From assembly GCF_042433895.1 (NCBI RefSeq), contig NZ_JBHLUA010000021.1, forward strand, positions 62,001 to 126,000: a stretch of DNA of 64,000 nucleotides. The letters run 5' to 3'. The notes below the pieces were generated by a model, which saw nothing but the letters and a program-made list of their open reading frames with translations, did not search any database and was not told the DNA's origin. Source of the DNA: Mesonia maritima (GTDB lineage Bacteria > Bacteroidota > Bacteroidia > Flavobacteriales > Flavobacteriaceae). Positions 36,104-45,543 of the stretch are shown here, piece by piece. A program made the position numbers and the translations under genes. The number at the start of each line of letters is the position of its first letter. Positions within the stretch are counted from its first letter, which is position 1.

Positions 36104-36111
36104 CAAATATA
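36104..36111 (-). promoter_or_regulatory. -7 promoter element for the amino-acid dehydrogenase
   Basis: TATATTTG on the minus strand, a perfect TAnnTTTG, 38 bases before the GTG start at 36065. It decides against the upstream in-frame ATG at 36122. Confidence 0.55.
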
Positions 36112-36153
36112 CATAAACACATTGTTGTGAAACAGGTTAGCGTTTAGAAATTT

Positions 36154-37221
36154 TTAAGGATTAAATATTTTTCCTGAACTGTGATTTTTTGAAGCTCCCG
36201 TCACACTTTTTAACACATTTATTTCATTTTCTATTTTTAAAACCCCAAGCAACCCAAAAACGAGCGCTTCTTTATATTCGATTAGTTTTGAATCTGGAAT
36301 GATAATTTTAGCGTCTGTATATTGCTGAATACGTTCAATTAAAAATGTATTGTACGCTCCGCCACCAGTTATGAGTACTTGTGTTGAAGCCTTGTTTTCT
36401 ATAATTGAAGAAATTTGAATTGCACAATGTTCAGTAAAGGTTGCAATAATATTTTTTTCAGAAAGCTTACTTTTTTCTAATAATGGAAAAATAACGGACT
36501 TCACCCATTCTATTCCCAAGGATTTTGGCGGTTTTTGATGATAAAAATCAAGCTCATTTAATTGCTGAAGTAAAATTTTATCTACTGAATTTTTTCGAGC
36601 CATTTCTCCGTTTTCATCAAACTTTTTACCTAATTTTTCAGCATAAAAATTTAGAACCGTATTCACCGGACAAATATCAAAAGCGATTCGCTCTTTGTTT
36701 TTTTCAAAAGAAATATTAGCAAAACCGCCAAGATTAATGCAATAATCGAATTCTTTAAATAATAATTGGTCGCCAATTGGAACTAAAGGCGCTCCTTGTC
36801 CGCCAAATTCAACATCTTGTACTCTAAAATCGCACACTACTTTTCGATTAATTAATTTTGCAAGCTGCGGTAAATTTCCGATTTGATAAGTTAACTTTTT
36901 TTCAGGTTGATGTAAAATTGTATGTCCGTGAGAAGCAATAAGGGTACTTTCAGCAAGCTTATTTTTTTGGATGAAATTATTAATAACCTCAGCTAAATAT
37001 ACCGTATATTTTTCATCTAAGGTTTTTAATTCCGCTTTAGTTTTTTCAACCGCATTTTTTAAATAATTCACCCATTTTTCAGGATATGAAATTGTTTCAA
37101 CTTCTTTCAACTTATATTTCCAGGTATTATTTTCTCTAATAAAATGAATATGCGCTAAATCAATTCCATCTAACGATGTACCCGACATCACTCCTATTAC
37201 TGAATAATTTAAATTTCCCAT
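36154..37221 (-). CDS. anmK: Anhydro-N-acetylmuramic acid kinase
   Basis: A 355-residue sugar kinase of the ASKHA fold that opens and phosphorylates 1,6-anhydro-MurNAc during cell-wall recycling. The signature SVIGVMSGTSLDGIDLAHI is at the N-terminus. ASHGHTILHQP and VVCDFRVQDVEFGGQGAPLV hold catalytic and substrate residues, and LITGGGAYNTFL is the phosphate/adenosine loop. The start is placed at the ATG at 37221 (MGNLNYSVIG); the longer frame from 37287 runs through the divergent promoter of the acyl-CoA dehydrogenase gene. Confidence 0.94.
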   Translation of the reverse strand: MGNLNYSVIGVMSGTSLDGIDLAHIHFIRENNTWKYKLKEVETISYPEKWVNYLKNAVEKTKAELKTLDEKYTVYLAEVINNFIQKNKLAESTLIASHGHTILHQPEKKLTYQIGNLPQLAKLINRKVVCDFRVQDVEFGGQGAPLVPIGDQLLFKEFDYCINLGGFANISFEKNKERIAFDICPVNTVLNFYAEKLGKKFDENGEMARKNSVDKILLQQLNELDFYHQKPPKSLGIEWVKSVIFPLLEKSKLSEKNIIATFTEHCAIQISSIIENKASTQVLITGGGAYNTFLIERIQQYTDAKIIIPDSKLIEYKEALVFGLLGVLKIENEINVLKSVTGASKNHSSGKIFNP

Positions 37222-37245
37222 ATTCGTAAAAATACCTAATAATCG

Positions 37246-37276
37246 TTGAAAATTTACGCGTTTAAAAGTATATTTG
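37246..37276 (+). promoter_or_regulatory. Full Bacteroidota promoter for the acyl-CoA dehydrogenase gene
   Basis: TTG at 37246-37248 and TATATTTG at 37269-37276 are separated by 20 bases, matching the -33/-7 consensus. The expected start of transcription is about 35 bases before the ATG at 37317. Confidence 0.7.
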
Positions 37277-37316
37277 TAGCCTTTCATTTAAAAACATCTT
37301 AATAAATAGAAGCACA

Positions 37317-38459
37317 ATGGATTTTAAGCTTACAGAAGAGCACTTAATGATACGAGATGCCGCGAGAGATTTTGCAAAAAATGAACTTCTTCCCGGTGTA
37401 ATAGAAAGAGATTCTAAACAACTTTTCCCAACTGAACAAGTGAAGAAGATGGGAGAATTAGGTTTTTTAGGAATGATGGTTTCACCCGAATATGGCGGAG
37501 GCGGTATGGATACCGTTTCTTATGTATTGGCAATGGAAGAACTTTCTAAAATAGATGCTTCTTGTTCTGTAATTGTTTCTGTTAACAACTCATTAGTTTG
37601 CTGGGGAATTGAAACGTTTGGAACTGAAGAGCAAAAGAAAAAATATTTAACCAAATTAGCTACCGGTGAATCTATCGGCGCATTTTGTTTAAGCGAACCA
37701 GAAGCAGGAAGTGACGCGACTTCGCAAAAAACTACTGCTATCGATAAAGGCGATCATTACGTTCTTAACGGAACCAAAAACTGGATTACCAACGGGGGAA
37801 GTGCCGATTATTATTTGGTAATTGCACAAACCGATCGTGAAAAGAAACATAAAGGAATTAACGCCTTTATTGTTGAAAAAGGTTGGGATGGTTTTGAAGT
37901 TGGTCCCAAAGAAGATAAATTAGGAATTAGAGGAAGCGACACGCATACCTTAAATTTTAATGACGTAAAAGTACCAAAAGAGAATAGAATTGGAGACGAT
38001 GGTTTCGGTTTTAAATTCGCTATGAAAACACTTTCAGGCGGAAGAATTGGGATTGCTGCGCAAGCTTTAGGGATTGCAAGTGGCGCTTATGAATTGGCGC
38101 GCGATTATTCAAAAATTAGAAAAGCTTTTGGAACTGAAATTTGCAACCACCAAGCAATCGCATTTAAATTAGCTGATATGTATACTGAAATTGAAGCTTC
38201 AAGACATTTAGTAATGAAAGCGGCTTGGGATAAAGACCAAAAGAAAAATTATGATCTTTCAGGGGCAATGGCAAAATTATACGCTTCTAAAACGGCAATG
38301 AATGCGACTGTAGAAGCGGTACAAATTCACGGTGGAAATGGTTACGTAAAAGAATACCACGTAGAACGTTTAATGCGTGATGCTAAAATTACTCAGATTT
38401 ACGAGGGAACTTCTGAAATTCAGAAAATTGTAATTTCAAGAAGTATCTTAAAAGACTAG
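37317..38459 (+). CDS. Acyl-CoA dehydrogenase
   Basis: A 380-residue FAD-dependent acyl-CoA dehydrogenase of the short/branched-chain type. AFCLSEPEAGSDATS and NWITNGGSADYYLV are the FAD/substrate signature. The C-terminal helical domain has RKAFGTEICNHQAIAF and VQIHGGNGYVKEYHVERLMR, and the catalytic glutamate lies in QIYEGTSEIQ near the end. It catalyses alpha-beta dehydrogenation in fatty-acid or branched-chain amino-acid breakdown, passing electrons to ETF. It is a single gene with its own promoter and terminator. Confidence 0.95.
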   Translation: MDFKLTEEHLMIRDAARDFAKNELLPGVIERDSKQLFPTEQVKKMGELGFLGMMVSPEYGGGGMDTVSYVLAMEELSKIDASCSVIVSVNNSLVCWGIETFGTEEQKKKYLTKLATGESIGAFCLSEPEAGSDATSQKTTAIDKGDHYVLNGTKNWITNGGSADYYLVIAQTDREKKHKGINAFIVEKGWDGFEVGPKEDKLGIRGSDTHTLNFNDVKVPKENRIGDDGFGFKFAMKTLSGGRIGIAAQALGIASGAYELARDYSKIRKAFGTEICNHQAIAFKLADMYTEIEASRHLVMKAAWDKDQKKNYDLSGAMAKLYASKTAMNATVEAVQIHGGNGYVKEYHVERLMRDAKITQIYEGTSEIQKIVISRSILKD

Positions 38460-38478
38460 TTTTTAATAGATTGATTAT

Positions 38479-38509
38479 AAAAAAAGCCTCTCATTCGAGA
38501 GGCTTTTTT
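38479..38509 (+). terminator. Terminator shared by convergent genes
   Basis: Inverted repeat AAAAAAGCCTCTC / GAGAGGCTTTTTT with a 4-base loop. It lies between the acyl-CoA dehydrogenase stop and the convergent 68-residue gene, so it can serve both. Confidence 0.88.
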
Positions 38510-38521
38510 GTTTTATTAAAA

Positions 38522-38728
38522 TTAGATATTACTCTTTCTTTTTAATTTTTTAGCGCCATAAAATGCGCCGGCTACAAGTGCCAAACCAACAAACCCATCT
38601 ATAGGAGCTGCTGAAGTACCTTCATCATCTACATTATCATCAAAACCTGGTAGTTGAGCAAATATTGGAGTACTAAAAAGCAGTACTATTAAAACGATTA
38701 CGATATTAATTTTTTCCTTTTTCATCAT
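38522..38728 (-). CDS. Small PID-CTERM-like sorting protein (module 1)
   Basis: A 68-residue exported protein. A signal peptide (INIVIVLIVLLFSTPIFAQ, cleavage about residue 25) leaves a mature peptide of about 43 residues. This begins with an acidic stretch (LPGFDDNVDDEG), then the PIDGF motif, a short membrane helix (VGLALVAGAFYGA) and a basic tail (KKLKRKSNI). This architecture matches what is called a PID-CTERM protein-sorting tail in Bacteroidota. By analogy with PEP-CTERM it may be processed by an exosortase, but no exosortase is in the window. It starts 9 bases after a T9SS cargo gene, and the same arrangement recurs at 42195. Confidence 0.75.
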   Translation of the reverse strand: MMKKEKINIVIVLIVLLFSTPIFAQLPGFDDNVDDEGTSAAPIDGFVGLALVAGAFYGAKKLKRKSNI

Positions 38729-38737
38729 CTTTCCTTT

Positions 38738-41700
38738 TTATTTTACAATTAATTTTTTGGTCCAGCTACCATTTTCATTTTCTACTTGAAGAATAAATAA
38801 ACCGCTAGATAAGTTTAAATCGTTCAATAGTAATTTTGAAGTCCCATTAGATTTTGTGGTTGAATACACCAATTGCCCTAATTGATTGTAAATTTTTATA
38901 GTGTTTTCAACACCGCTTAACTTTTCAGAATCAATAAACAGTTCATTATTTTCTACTGGGTTAGGATAAACTGCTATACTTGAAGTTTGCAATTCTTTTA
39001 TACCAAGAGCGTTTTCTTTAAAATGAATTTCAAATCTATCACTAGCAATACTATTTTCGCTTGTTTCATTTATAGTAAATAAAACTTCAGTTTGGCGAGC
39101 ATTTGCAAGTTCGTATTCCTTATTTGTAAACTTATCAACTAAATAAGGTGTTAACTCTTCAAAATTTTGAACATTAACTTTAAATCTATAATTCTCACTT
39201 CGATACTGATTTCCGAAAAGCGGAATAATAGTTTCAGTTGAAGGAAGCGATCTATATTCTAAACTTAAATAGTTTCCGTCTTGAACAACTGCTAAATTTT
39301 CATCTAGATTTCCCATTTTAGGAGCATCGTTTGCTAAAATCGCATCAGAATCATTTTCAGAAAAATTAATGGTGACGTTATCACTCTTTTGGAAGTTAGT
39401 GGTAATATTTTCTTCCGAATATAAATCAATAGAAATAGTAGCTTTATTGCTTACACTAAAAACGGTATTCGCTGTAGAAGCACTCGCTACTTTATCACTT
39501 TCTTGAAAAAGAATAGAAGCATTTCCATCATTCAATGTTCTTACAAAAACTGCTTGACCAGGTTGTAAATAAGCTGCCGGATTAGACGATAAATCTATGG
39601 TTTCATAAGCTCCGCGTATTGCCAAGTTAGCATTCCAAACATAATAATTATTATCATTGATGTTGGTTGAATTGTTTAATACACTAGAAAAATCGACCAC
39701 CGCTTGATAAGGGTTTCCTATGAAATTATAATCCCCTGCGTCGGTTCCTAAACCTGATAGAACTTTATTTCCACTAACTAAAGTACCACGAGTTCTAATT
39801 TTAGTAGTGGTTGGTGTAGTTTCATTATCGGTTACATCTACAGAGCGATCGCCACGAACCATTAATCTGAAAGCTTCACCAGCAGAGACGAACGTGTTAT
39901 CTGTATTTGGAATAGAACTCCAAGATTGATTTTCGTTATCATAAGTGAATAATGAAGGATTTCCTGACGGTGTCGCATCGAAACCATTAGCACCACTTAC
40001 GGAACCAGTAATATGTGTTCCATAACCCGGTACGGGGTTTGCTGTATTGGTCTCGGCTCCCTCTTGCCAGTTTTCTAAAATACTTTCTGAAGAATTTACT
40101 GAACTTGAAATAAATCTAAAAGCTCGTCGTGCACTAAAAAATCGTTCTACGGTAACTTGACCGGTAATAGTTCCATTACTTAAATTGCCAACTGTTCCTG
40201 TTTGCTCTGCAGAGCTTCCAAAAGTTAGATTATTATTCGTATTTAATCCTCCTGAGATAATAGAGAGATTTCCTGAAAGTTTTGTAGGACCTGCTAAGGT
40301 TACATCCCCATCCATTTTTACATCATTTATCACTCCACTCAATTGATTGGTAAGTGTAGAAGGATTTGCGATAATTTCAATATCATCTAACGCAAATTCA
40401 TCACGAGCTCCGGTAGCGGTTGAAGACTTATCTTTAAAAGACCAAACTAAATAATAAACCCCATTCGCCGGAATTGATATATTTTCAATATCCGTTTTAA
40501 AATAATTTCCTTTCCAAGTAGGGTTACTATCTGCTGTAGTTGGTGTACTGTAATTTAAATTACTAAGTTGTACCAAATTTTGCTCAGTTGTTCCGTAAGA
40601 AAAATCAATTTCTGTAGAACGAGCTTGATCATTAAACGCAAATAATTTATAAGCAACAGCTAATGAATTAATAGCAACTCCAGAAATATTTTGAATTCGT
40701 AAAATAATTTTTCCATCTGAGAATACTGAACCTCCAGGTTGAACACCAAAGGCATTATTATTGCTAGCTACCGTAAACGCATAAAAACCTTGATCGGTAA
40801 CGTTTCCTGCAGATTGTCCTTTTCTATAACGTGGAAAAGCAGAAGATGAAGTATAATCGCCTCCAAAAGTAACGTTCTGTGGATTTCCTGTAGGATAAAC
40901 TTTAAAAGCATCACTATCTAATTGACCCGCAGCAGGAGTACTTTTTAAACCTAAACCTTGATATTTTGAATTATTTACATTCGCTACCGTTTCATCAAAA
41001 TTTATAAAATATCTACTATCTACTGTATTGATTGCTAAACCTGAAGGATTATCCGGTAACACTCCATAAGAATATAAATTACTTGTAGTCGTTTGACCTG
41101 TATTATCTACTGCCACTACACGATAATAAACCATTGTGTTTTCTTGCTGAGCAGGAATTGGGTCAACGGTTTTAAATTTTTGCCCAGAGGTAGGATTCAT
41201 TGCTATGTCGTTAGACAGAGAATTACTTGCATACCCCCATTTTAAGGTGACCGATGGTAAATCGTCTACATCTACTATTGTAGCAGTTACGTGGACAGGA
41301 CTTACAGAAGTTACCATGTTTGCAGAAGGATTTTGTGTTACGCTTTCAATGAAAGGTGGATTATTACTACCATCCCCTATAGTTTGTATAGTATTTACAT
41401 TCCCAAAAGTTTGCGTAGAAAATGAAGGAATAGTTGAATAAGGTGACCATTCGAAATCATCATAAGATTCTCCAGTTCCATATAGTTCTAGTGTGCTTGT
41501 ACCGGGAGTAGAATTAGATTCACTCACCCCAATATCTTCAGAAGTTAGACCAGAAGCTGTTCCATTGTTTGAGGTGATTGTTCCGCCGTAACTCAAAAAC
41601 TGACCGGTAATTAAGTTTCCTTGATAAGAAATAGCTATTCCTCCTAAATTTTCGATTGTAGGAGGATACCAATAATAAATTGTAAAGGCATTGATACTTT

Positions 41701-41959
41701 CCCCTTCTTGGAAATTATTAATAGTTTCAGAATTGTAGACATTTCCATTAGCATCGTACAATTCAATTAAATAATCTGAAAGCGTACCAGGATTCTCTAT
41801 AACAATTTCAATTGCTTGATTAATGTCTGCTCCAGAATTCTGATAATGCAATTCATTAAGCCATGCATTTGTTTGGCCAAAAAGACTCGTAGTCCCTACT
41901 AAAAGCAAAAATATAAAGCTGATTTTTGCTTTTACATTGTTGTGTAAAACTTTTTTCAT
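38738..41959 (-). CDS. Large T9SS type A sorted surface protein (module 1)
   Basis: A 1073-residue secreted protein. The signal peptide ends at about residue 29 (LLLVGTTSLFGQ). The N-terminal part (NAWLNELHYQNSGADINQAI) resembles lamin-tail-type beta domains, and Ig/fibronectin-like stretches follow. A block around residues 600-830 (FFSARRAFRFISSS, GTHITGS, GANGFDATPSG, PSLFTYDN) is shared almost word for word with the protein at 42403. The last 80 residues are a type A sorting domain starting IAVYPNPVENNELFI and ending KKLIVK, for PorU-dependent surface attachment. The ligand or role is unknown; no catalytic motif is seen. It is followed 9 bases later by a PID-CTERM-like gene. Confidence 0.85.
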   Translation of the reverse strand: MKKVLHNNVKAKISFIFLLLVGTTSLFGQTNAWLNELHYQNSGADINQAIEIVIENPGTLSDYLIELYDANGNVYNSETINNFQEGESINAFTIYYWYPPTIENLGGIAISYQGNLITGQFLSYGGTITSNNGTASGLTSEDIGVSESNSTPGTSTLELYGTGESYDDFEWSPYSTIPSFSTQTFGNVNTIQTIGDGSNNPPFIESVTQNPSANMVTSVSPVHVTATIVDVDDLPSVTLKWGYASNSLSNDIAMNPTSGQKFKTVDPIPAQQENTMVYYRVVAVDNTGQTTTSNLYSYGVLPDNPSGLAINTVDSRYFINFDETVANVNNSKYQGLGLKSTPAAGQLDSDAFKVYPTGNPQNVTFGGDYTSSSAFPRYRKGQSAGNVTDQGFYAFTVASNNNAFGVQPGGSVFSDGKIILRIQNISGVAINSLAVAYKLFAFNDQARSTEIDFSYGTTEQNLVQLSNLNYSTPTTADSNPTWKGNYFKTDIENISIPANGVYYLVWSFKDKSSTATGARDEFALDDIEIIANPSTLTNQLSGVINDVKMDGDVTLAGPTKLSGNLSIISGGLNTNNNLTFGSSAEQTGTVGNLSNGTITGQVTVERFFSARRAFRFISSSVNSSESILENWQEGAETNTANPVPGYGTHITGSVSGANGFDATPSGNPSLFTYDNENQSWSSIPNTDNTFVSAGEAFRLMVRGDRSVDVTDNETTPTTTKIRTRGTLVSGNKVLSGLGTDAGDYNFIGNPYQAVVDFSSVLNNSTNINDNNYYVWNANLAIRGAYETIDLSSNPAAYLQPGQAVFVRTLNDGNASILFQESDKVASASTANTVFSVSNKATISIDLYSEENITTNFQKSDNVTINFSENDSDAILANDAPKMGNLDENLAVVQDGNYLSLEYRSLPSTETIIPLFGNQYRSENYRFKVNVQNFEELTPYLVDKFTNKEYELANARQTEVLFTINETSENSIASDRFEIHFKENALGIKELQTSSIAVYPNPVENNELFIDSEKLSGVENTIKIYNQLGQLVYSTTKSNGTSKLLLNDLNLSSGLFILQVENENGSWTKKLIVK

Positions 41960-42145
41960 AATGCAATTTTTTTTTGTAACAGTTTTACTTTTAAGAAATT
42001 AAAAGTTCCCCTAACTGTTTTTTTTGATGAAAGTAAGGGGTATGTTCTTAATGAAAAAACGTTTTTACACTTGTTAGTTAATCCCTAATTTTTATACGAC
42101 AACCAGCAAAATGTTAACGGAATTATATAAATTTCTTCCTAAATC

Positions 42146-42175
42146 AAAAAAGCTCAACTTTTCAGTTGAGCTTTT
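42146..42175 (-). terminator. Terminator after module 2
   Basis: 12-bp perfect inverted repeat AAAAGCTCAACT / AGTTGAGCTTTT with a GAAA loop on the minus strand, 20 bases beyond the 66-residue gene. It separates the two T9SS/PID-CTERM modules. Confidence 0.87.
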
Positions 42176-42194
42176 CATTATTGGAATTCTCTAA

Positions 42195-42395
42195 TTATTT
42201 TTTACCCTTCATTTTTTTTACTCCCATATAAACTCCGGCAGCTAAGGCGACACCTATAAAACCATCGATAGGCGCAGCCGGTGTTTCGTCATCTACGTCA
42301 TCCATAAAACTTGGTAAATTCTGAGCCTCTATATGAATTGTGAATAGCAAAATAACTACTGCTATTATATATTGAATTATTTTTAAATTTTTCAT
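42195..42395 (-). CDS. Small PID-CTERM-like sorting protein (module 2)
   Basis: A 66-residue paralogue of the protein at 38522. The signal peptide ends at about residue 24 (FTIHIEAQ). An acidic stretch (LPSFMDDVDDET), APIDGF, a helix (IGVALAAGVYMGV) and a basic end (KKMKGKK) follow. The two mature peptides align along their whole length, differing by one short gap, with the acidic run, PIDGF and basic tail conserved. It begins 7 bases after the T9SS cargo gene of its module and ends at a terminator. Export and membrane retention by the tail are inferred. Confidence 0.75.
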   Translation of the reverse strand: MKNLKIIQYIIAVVILLFTIHIEAQNLPSFMDDVDDETPAAPIDGFIGVALAAGVYMGVKKMKGKK

Positions 42396-42402
42396 GCCTT
42401 TG

Positions 42403-45400
42403 TTATTCTACGATTAATTTTTTTGAACTTAACTTTTCTGCTGAATGTATTCTTACAATATAAACCCCTCTCTCAAGATTTAAATTTTGAAGTTGGATTT
42501 TTTGGTGTTGACCTGACACCTTTTCTTCCTGAAGAAAAACTTGTTCACCAAGCATATTATAAATACCTACCTCAACATTTTCGCCATTAGTTAAGGAAGT
42601 CTGAATAGTTAGATTTCCTTCTTTAAATGGATTGGGGTATAAACTAATTTTTGATTGATTAAAATCTGGATTTGATAGGGTTTTATTTCTGAAATGAATT
42701 GAAAAACGATTAGTTTTCACACTTTCTTCAATTGAAGAATCTACATTGAAATTTATGGTATTAAGACCTTCAGCTAAAGTTGTTTCAGTTTTAAGGTAAT
42801 TGTCATATAAAACTGCTTGCTGATTTTCAAAATAAGGAACCTCAACCTTTAAATTATAATTATTGAATCTATAGTTGTTATTATAAAAAGCTAGTGAATC
42901 ATTCGCTGTTGGAAGATTTCTTCTTTCAATACTTAAAATTTTTGAACCGTTTACTAAGGCAATATTCTCATCTAAATTTCCAATTTTAGAAGCATCTTTT
43001 TCATTATAAGAATTTGAATAATTTTCGCTGAATAAAACCATAAAGCTATCAGTTAACAATTCTTCCGCATTCGTTAAAGCAACTAATTGAACCGTTAATG
43101 TTAAATCTTCATCTTCACTAAAAACTGAGGTAAGATTATCGAATACTTTATGACTTTCTTCAAAAACAAGCTCAGGATTTGCACCTCCGGTTGGAGCTAC
43201 AAAAAATGCTTGATTAGGCTCCAGATACTCATTTGCTGCTGAGCCATCAGAATTTGTTCCGGCAGGCAAAGCCACAGTAACATATCCACCTCGAGTTCCT
43301 TTATTAGGATCCCAAACATAATATTCGTTGGTATCTATATTTGTACTCGCGCTAAGAACACTATTCATATTTACAACCGATTGATAAGGATTCCCTACAA
43401 AATTAAATTCATTTACATCATCGGTTAAATTTGAAAATATTTGCGTGCCAGTCACTAAATTTCCGGTTGTTTTTAATCTAGTATCTGTAGGAGTTGCATC
43501 ATTATCTGTTACATTTATAGCTCTACTTCCTCTTATCATTAATCGGTAAGGCTCTCCGGCAGTTAATGAATTAGAATCGGTATTCGATACCGCAGCCCAA
43601 GTTTGCGTTGTATTATTAAAGGTAAATAAAGAAGGGCTGCCCGACGGTGTAGCATCAAAACCATTTGCCCCAGTGGTAGAACCTGTTATATGAGTACCAA
43701 AACCATCATTAGAATTTTCGTTATCACTCGGAAAGTTCGTTCCTGTATTATGCTGATTTTCTTGCCAATTCTCATTAATTGAAGAAGAAGTTGTTACTGA
43801 ACTCGAAATAAATCTAAATGCTCTTTTTGCAGGAATAAATCTTTCTACAGTAACATTGGGAATACTGGAGGAAGTGTTAATTGGACCTAAAGTACCTGTG
43901 TTTTGAATAGAAGTACTTTTAAAAATTAAATCTCCATTATTTGTAATATCGCCATCTGCAGTAAGATTAGCTGAAATTTCCAACGTAGCTCCTGTATTAA
44001 TCGTAATATTATTCACTTTAAGATTTTGATCGATTTCTACACTTCCTGAAATCACCTCAATATTATCGTTACTAGTCGCATTACCTACTGGATTTGCAGG
44101 AGACCACGAGCCGTTATAGGTATAGGTAATATTAGGAATAGTTATACTTAAGTCTCTAAAGCGTGTAGAAGCTCCTCCTCCAGTCATTTCAAATTTGATC
44201 TTTCCGTTAGATGTATTGTAAGATGATAAATCAATCGTTTCTGTAAAAGTAGTATAGCTTCCGGGCACTGAAAAAGTATTTAAATCTATATAACTTACTC
44301 CTCCATCATCAGAAATAGAAATAGTAATTTCTTGACCAGAACTACCACCGAAATCTTCAAGATCAAAGGATACTTCTAGATTAGTATAGTTTGTGAAATC
44401 TATAGTTGGTGTAATTATATTACCGCCTGGACTAAAACGAATATATCCTCCAGCAGCAGCTTCAAATGTGGTATTATTAAACTCAAAACCAAAGCCAGTA
44501 GCTTCATCCCAATCGGTTTGATCTCGTAAACCATTCGTATATGGAAGATTAAATTCTTCAATAACCGTACCTTCAAGATTTATACTGATATTACTTGCCG
44601 ATCCGCCAGAAACTATAACGGTGGCATTATAGTCTCCAATAGCTAAACCTGCAATTAATCTAGCATAAATAGTCGTAGACGAACCGTCATAATTATTTAA
44701 GGTAATTGAATTTGAATAACCACTAGATTGCTGTGTAGATATTTCAAAATCTGAATTAGCTGGAAGTGTTAAAGTTACATTTGAATTATCTAGATTTTGT
44801 CCTGTTACCTCAAAAGAATCTGGCGTAGAAGGACCTTCATTCTCTATGTAATTTAAACCTGAAACACTTGCCGGAACTCCAAATAATTCTGGCTCGTTGG
44901 AGGTAGTTTCTAATTTATATAATAGCAAATTATTCCCAAATGAAGATGAATAACACGCAAATCTTGGTGAACCAGTGTTATACCGTAAAACCCTACCCGC
45001 TGTTCCTAAGTTTTCTACAGAAAATACTGTATTTGAATAAGTAAAAGACCATCGTTCTGCATCTGAACCAACAAAAGAACTTTCAGATGAACTATTTCCC
45101 GAACCTGAATAAGAAACATATACACCTATTTCTTCATTATAAATAGTTCTTCCACTTCCATCTGTTTCAATTTTCCAAACTATAGCTTCATCTGGATTTA
45201 TTATACTTCCAGAATTCGGACTAACAGCTGTATTTTCAAAATATGAACCCGAATTAACATTGTTCATCGCAAAGTTATTATCCTCATCTACGATGACATA
45301 ATAACCATCAGTTAATTCCGCCAAATTAGTTATCTCTTCAAATTCTCCTAGACCATTATATTGAGACCAACATAAGGTAGAAAAAATGAAACATAGTAAA

Positions 45401-45432
45401 AATAAGAAATTCTTAAATAATCGTGTTTTCAT
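42403..45432 (-). CDS. Large T9SS type A sorted surface protein (module 2)
   Basis: A 1009-residue secreted protein with a signal peptide ending at about residue 23 (FSTLCWSQ). The N-terminal region (about 30-170) is beta-rich (DGYYVIVDEDNNFAMNNV). An Ig-like domain follows (about 190-290, FEVTGQNL and IVSGG), then a jelly-roll-like region. The 520-750 block (RFIPAKRAFRFISSS, GTHITGS, GANGFDATPSG) is also found in the protein at 38738. The C-terminus is a type A sorting domain beginning ISLYPNPFKEGNLTI and ending KKLIVE. It has its own promoter with a long leader and is followed 7 bases later by its PID-CTERM-like partner. Function is unknown. Confidence 0.85.
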   Translation of the reverse strand: MKTRLFKNFLFLLCFIFSTLCWSQYNGLGEFEEITNLAELTDGYYVIVDEDNNFAMNNVNSGSYFENTAVSPNSGSIINPDEAIVWKIETDGSGRTIYNEEIGVYVSYSGSGNSSSESSFVGSDAERWSFTYSNTVFSVENLGTAGRVLRYNTGSPRFACYSSSFGNNLLLYKLETTSNEPELFGVPASVSGLNYIENEGPSTPDSFEVTGQNLDNSNVTLTLPANSDFEISTQQSSGYSNSITLNNYDGSSTTIYARLIAGLAIGDYNATVIVSGGSASNISINLEGTVIEEFNLPYTNGLRDQTDWDEATGFGFEFNNTTFEAAAGGYIRFSPGGNIITPTIDFTNYTNLEVSFDLEDFGGSSGQEITISISDDGGVSYIDLNTFSVPGSYTTFTETIDLSSYNTSNGKIKFEMTGGGASTRFRDLSITIPNITYTYNGSWSPANPVGNATSNDNIEVISGSVEIDQNLKVNNITINTGATLEISANLTADGDITNNGDLIFKSTSIQNTGTLGPINTSSSIPNVTVERFIPAKRAFRFISSSVTTSSSINENWQENQHNTGTNFPSDNENSNDGFGTHITGSTTGANGFDATPSGSPSLFTFNNTTQTWAAVSNTDSNSLTAGEPYRLMIRGSRAINVTDNDATPTDTRLKTTGNLVTGTQIFSNLTDDVNEFNFVGNPYQSVVNMNSVLSASTNIDTNEYYVWDPNKGTRGGYVTVALPAGTNSDGSAANEYLEPNQAFFVAPTGGANPELVFEESHKVFDNLTSVFSEDEDLTLTVQLVALTNAEELLTDSFMVLFSENYSNSYNEKDASKIGNLDENIALVNGSKILSIERRNLPTANDSLAFYNNNYRFNNYNLKVEVPYFENQQAVLYDNYLKTETTLAEGLNTINFNVDSSIEESVKTNRFSIHFRNKTLSNPDFNQSKISLYPNPFKEGNLTIQTSLTNGENVEVGIYNMLGEQVFLQEEKVSGQHQKIQLQNLNLERGVYIVRIHSAEKLSSKKLIVE

Positions 45433-45470
45433 GCAAATTAGGTTTTAAAAGATTGAACACAAATTTAGAA

Positions 45471-45510
45471 ATAGAGCTTAGACCCAGCTTTTACAAAGCA
45501 TTAAGGCTCT
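45471..45510 (-). other. Hairpin in the leader of the module 2 transcript
   Basis: TAGAGC-TTA and TAA-GGCTCTA form outer arms that enclose a second small stem (GCTTT / AAAGC) on the minus strand. It lies between the likely promoter and the ATG at 45432. There is no T-run, so it does not look like a terminator; it may affect mRNA stability or translation. Confidence 0.4.
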
Positions 45511-45543
45511 ATTATGAATGTGTAAAAAATCTGTTGGTTGTTT

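Noticed and set aside
35773..36147. 124-codon plus-strand open frame
   Set aside because: It is antisense to the conserved N-terminal region of the amino-acid dehydrogenase; proline-rich shadow sequence only.
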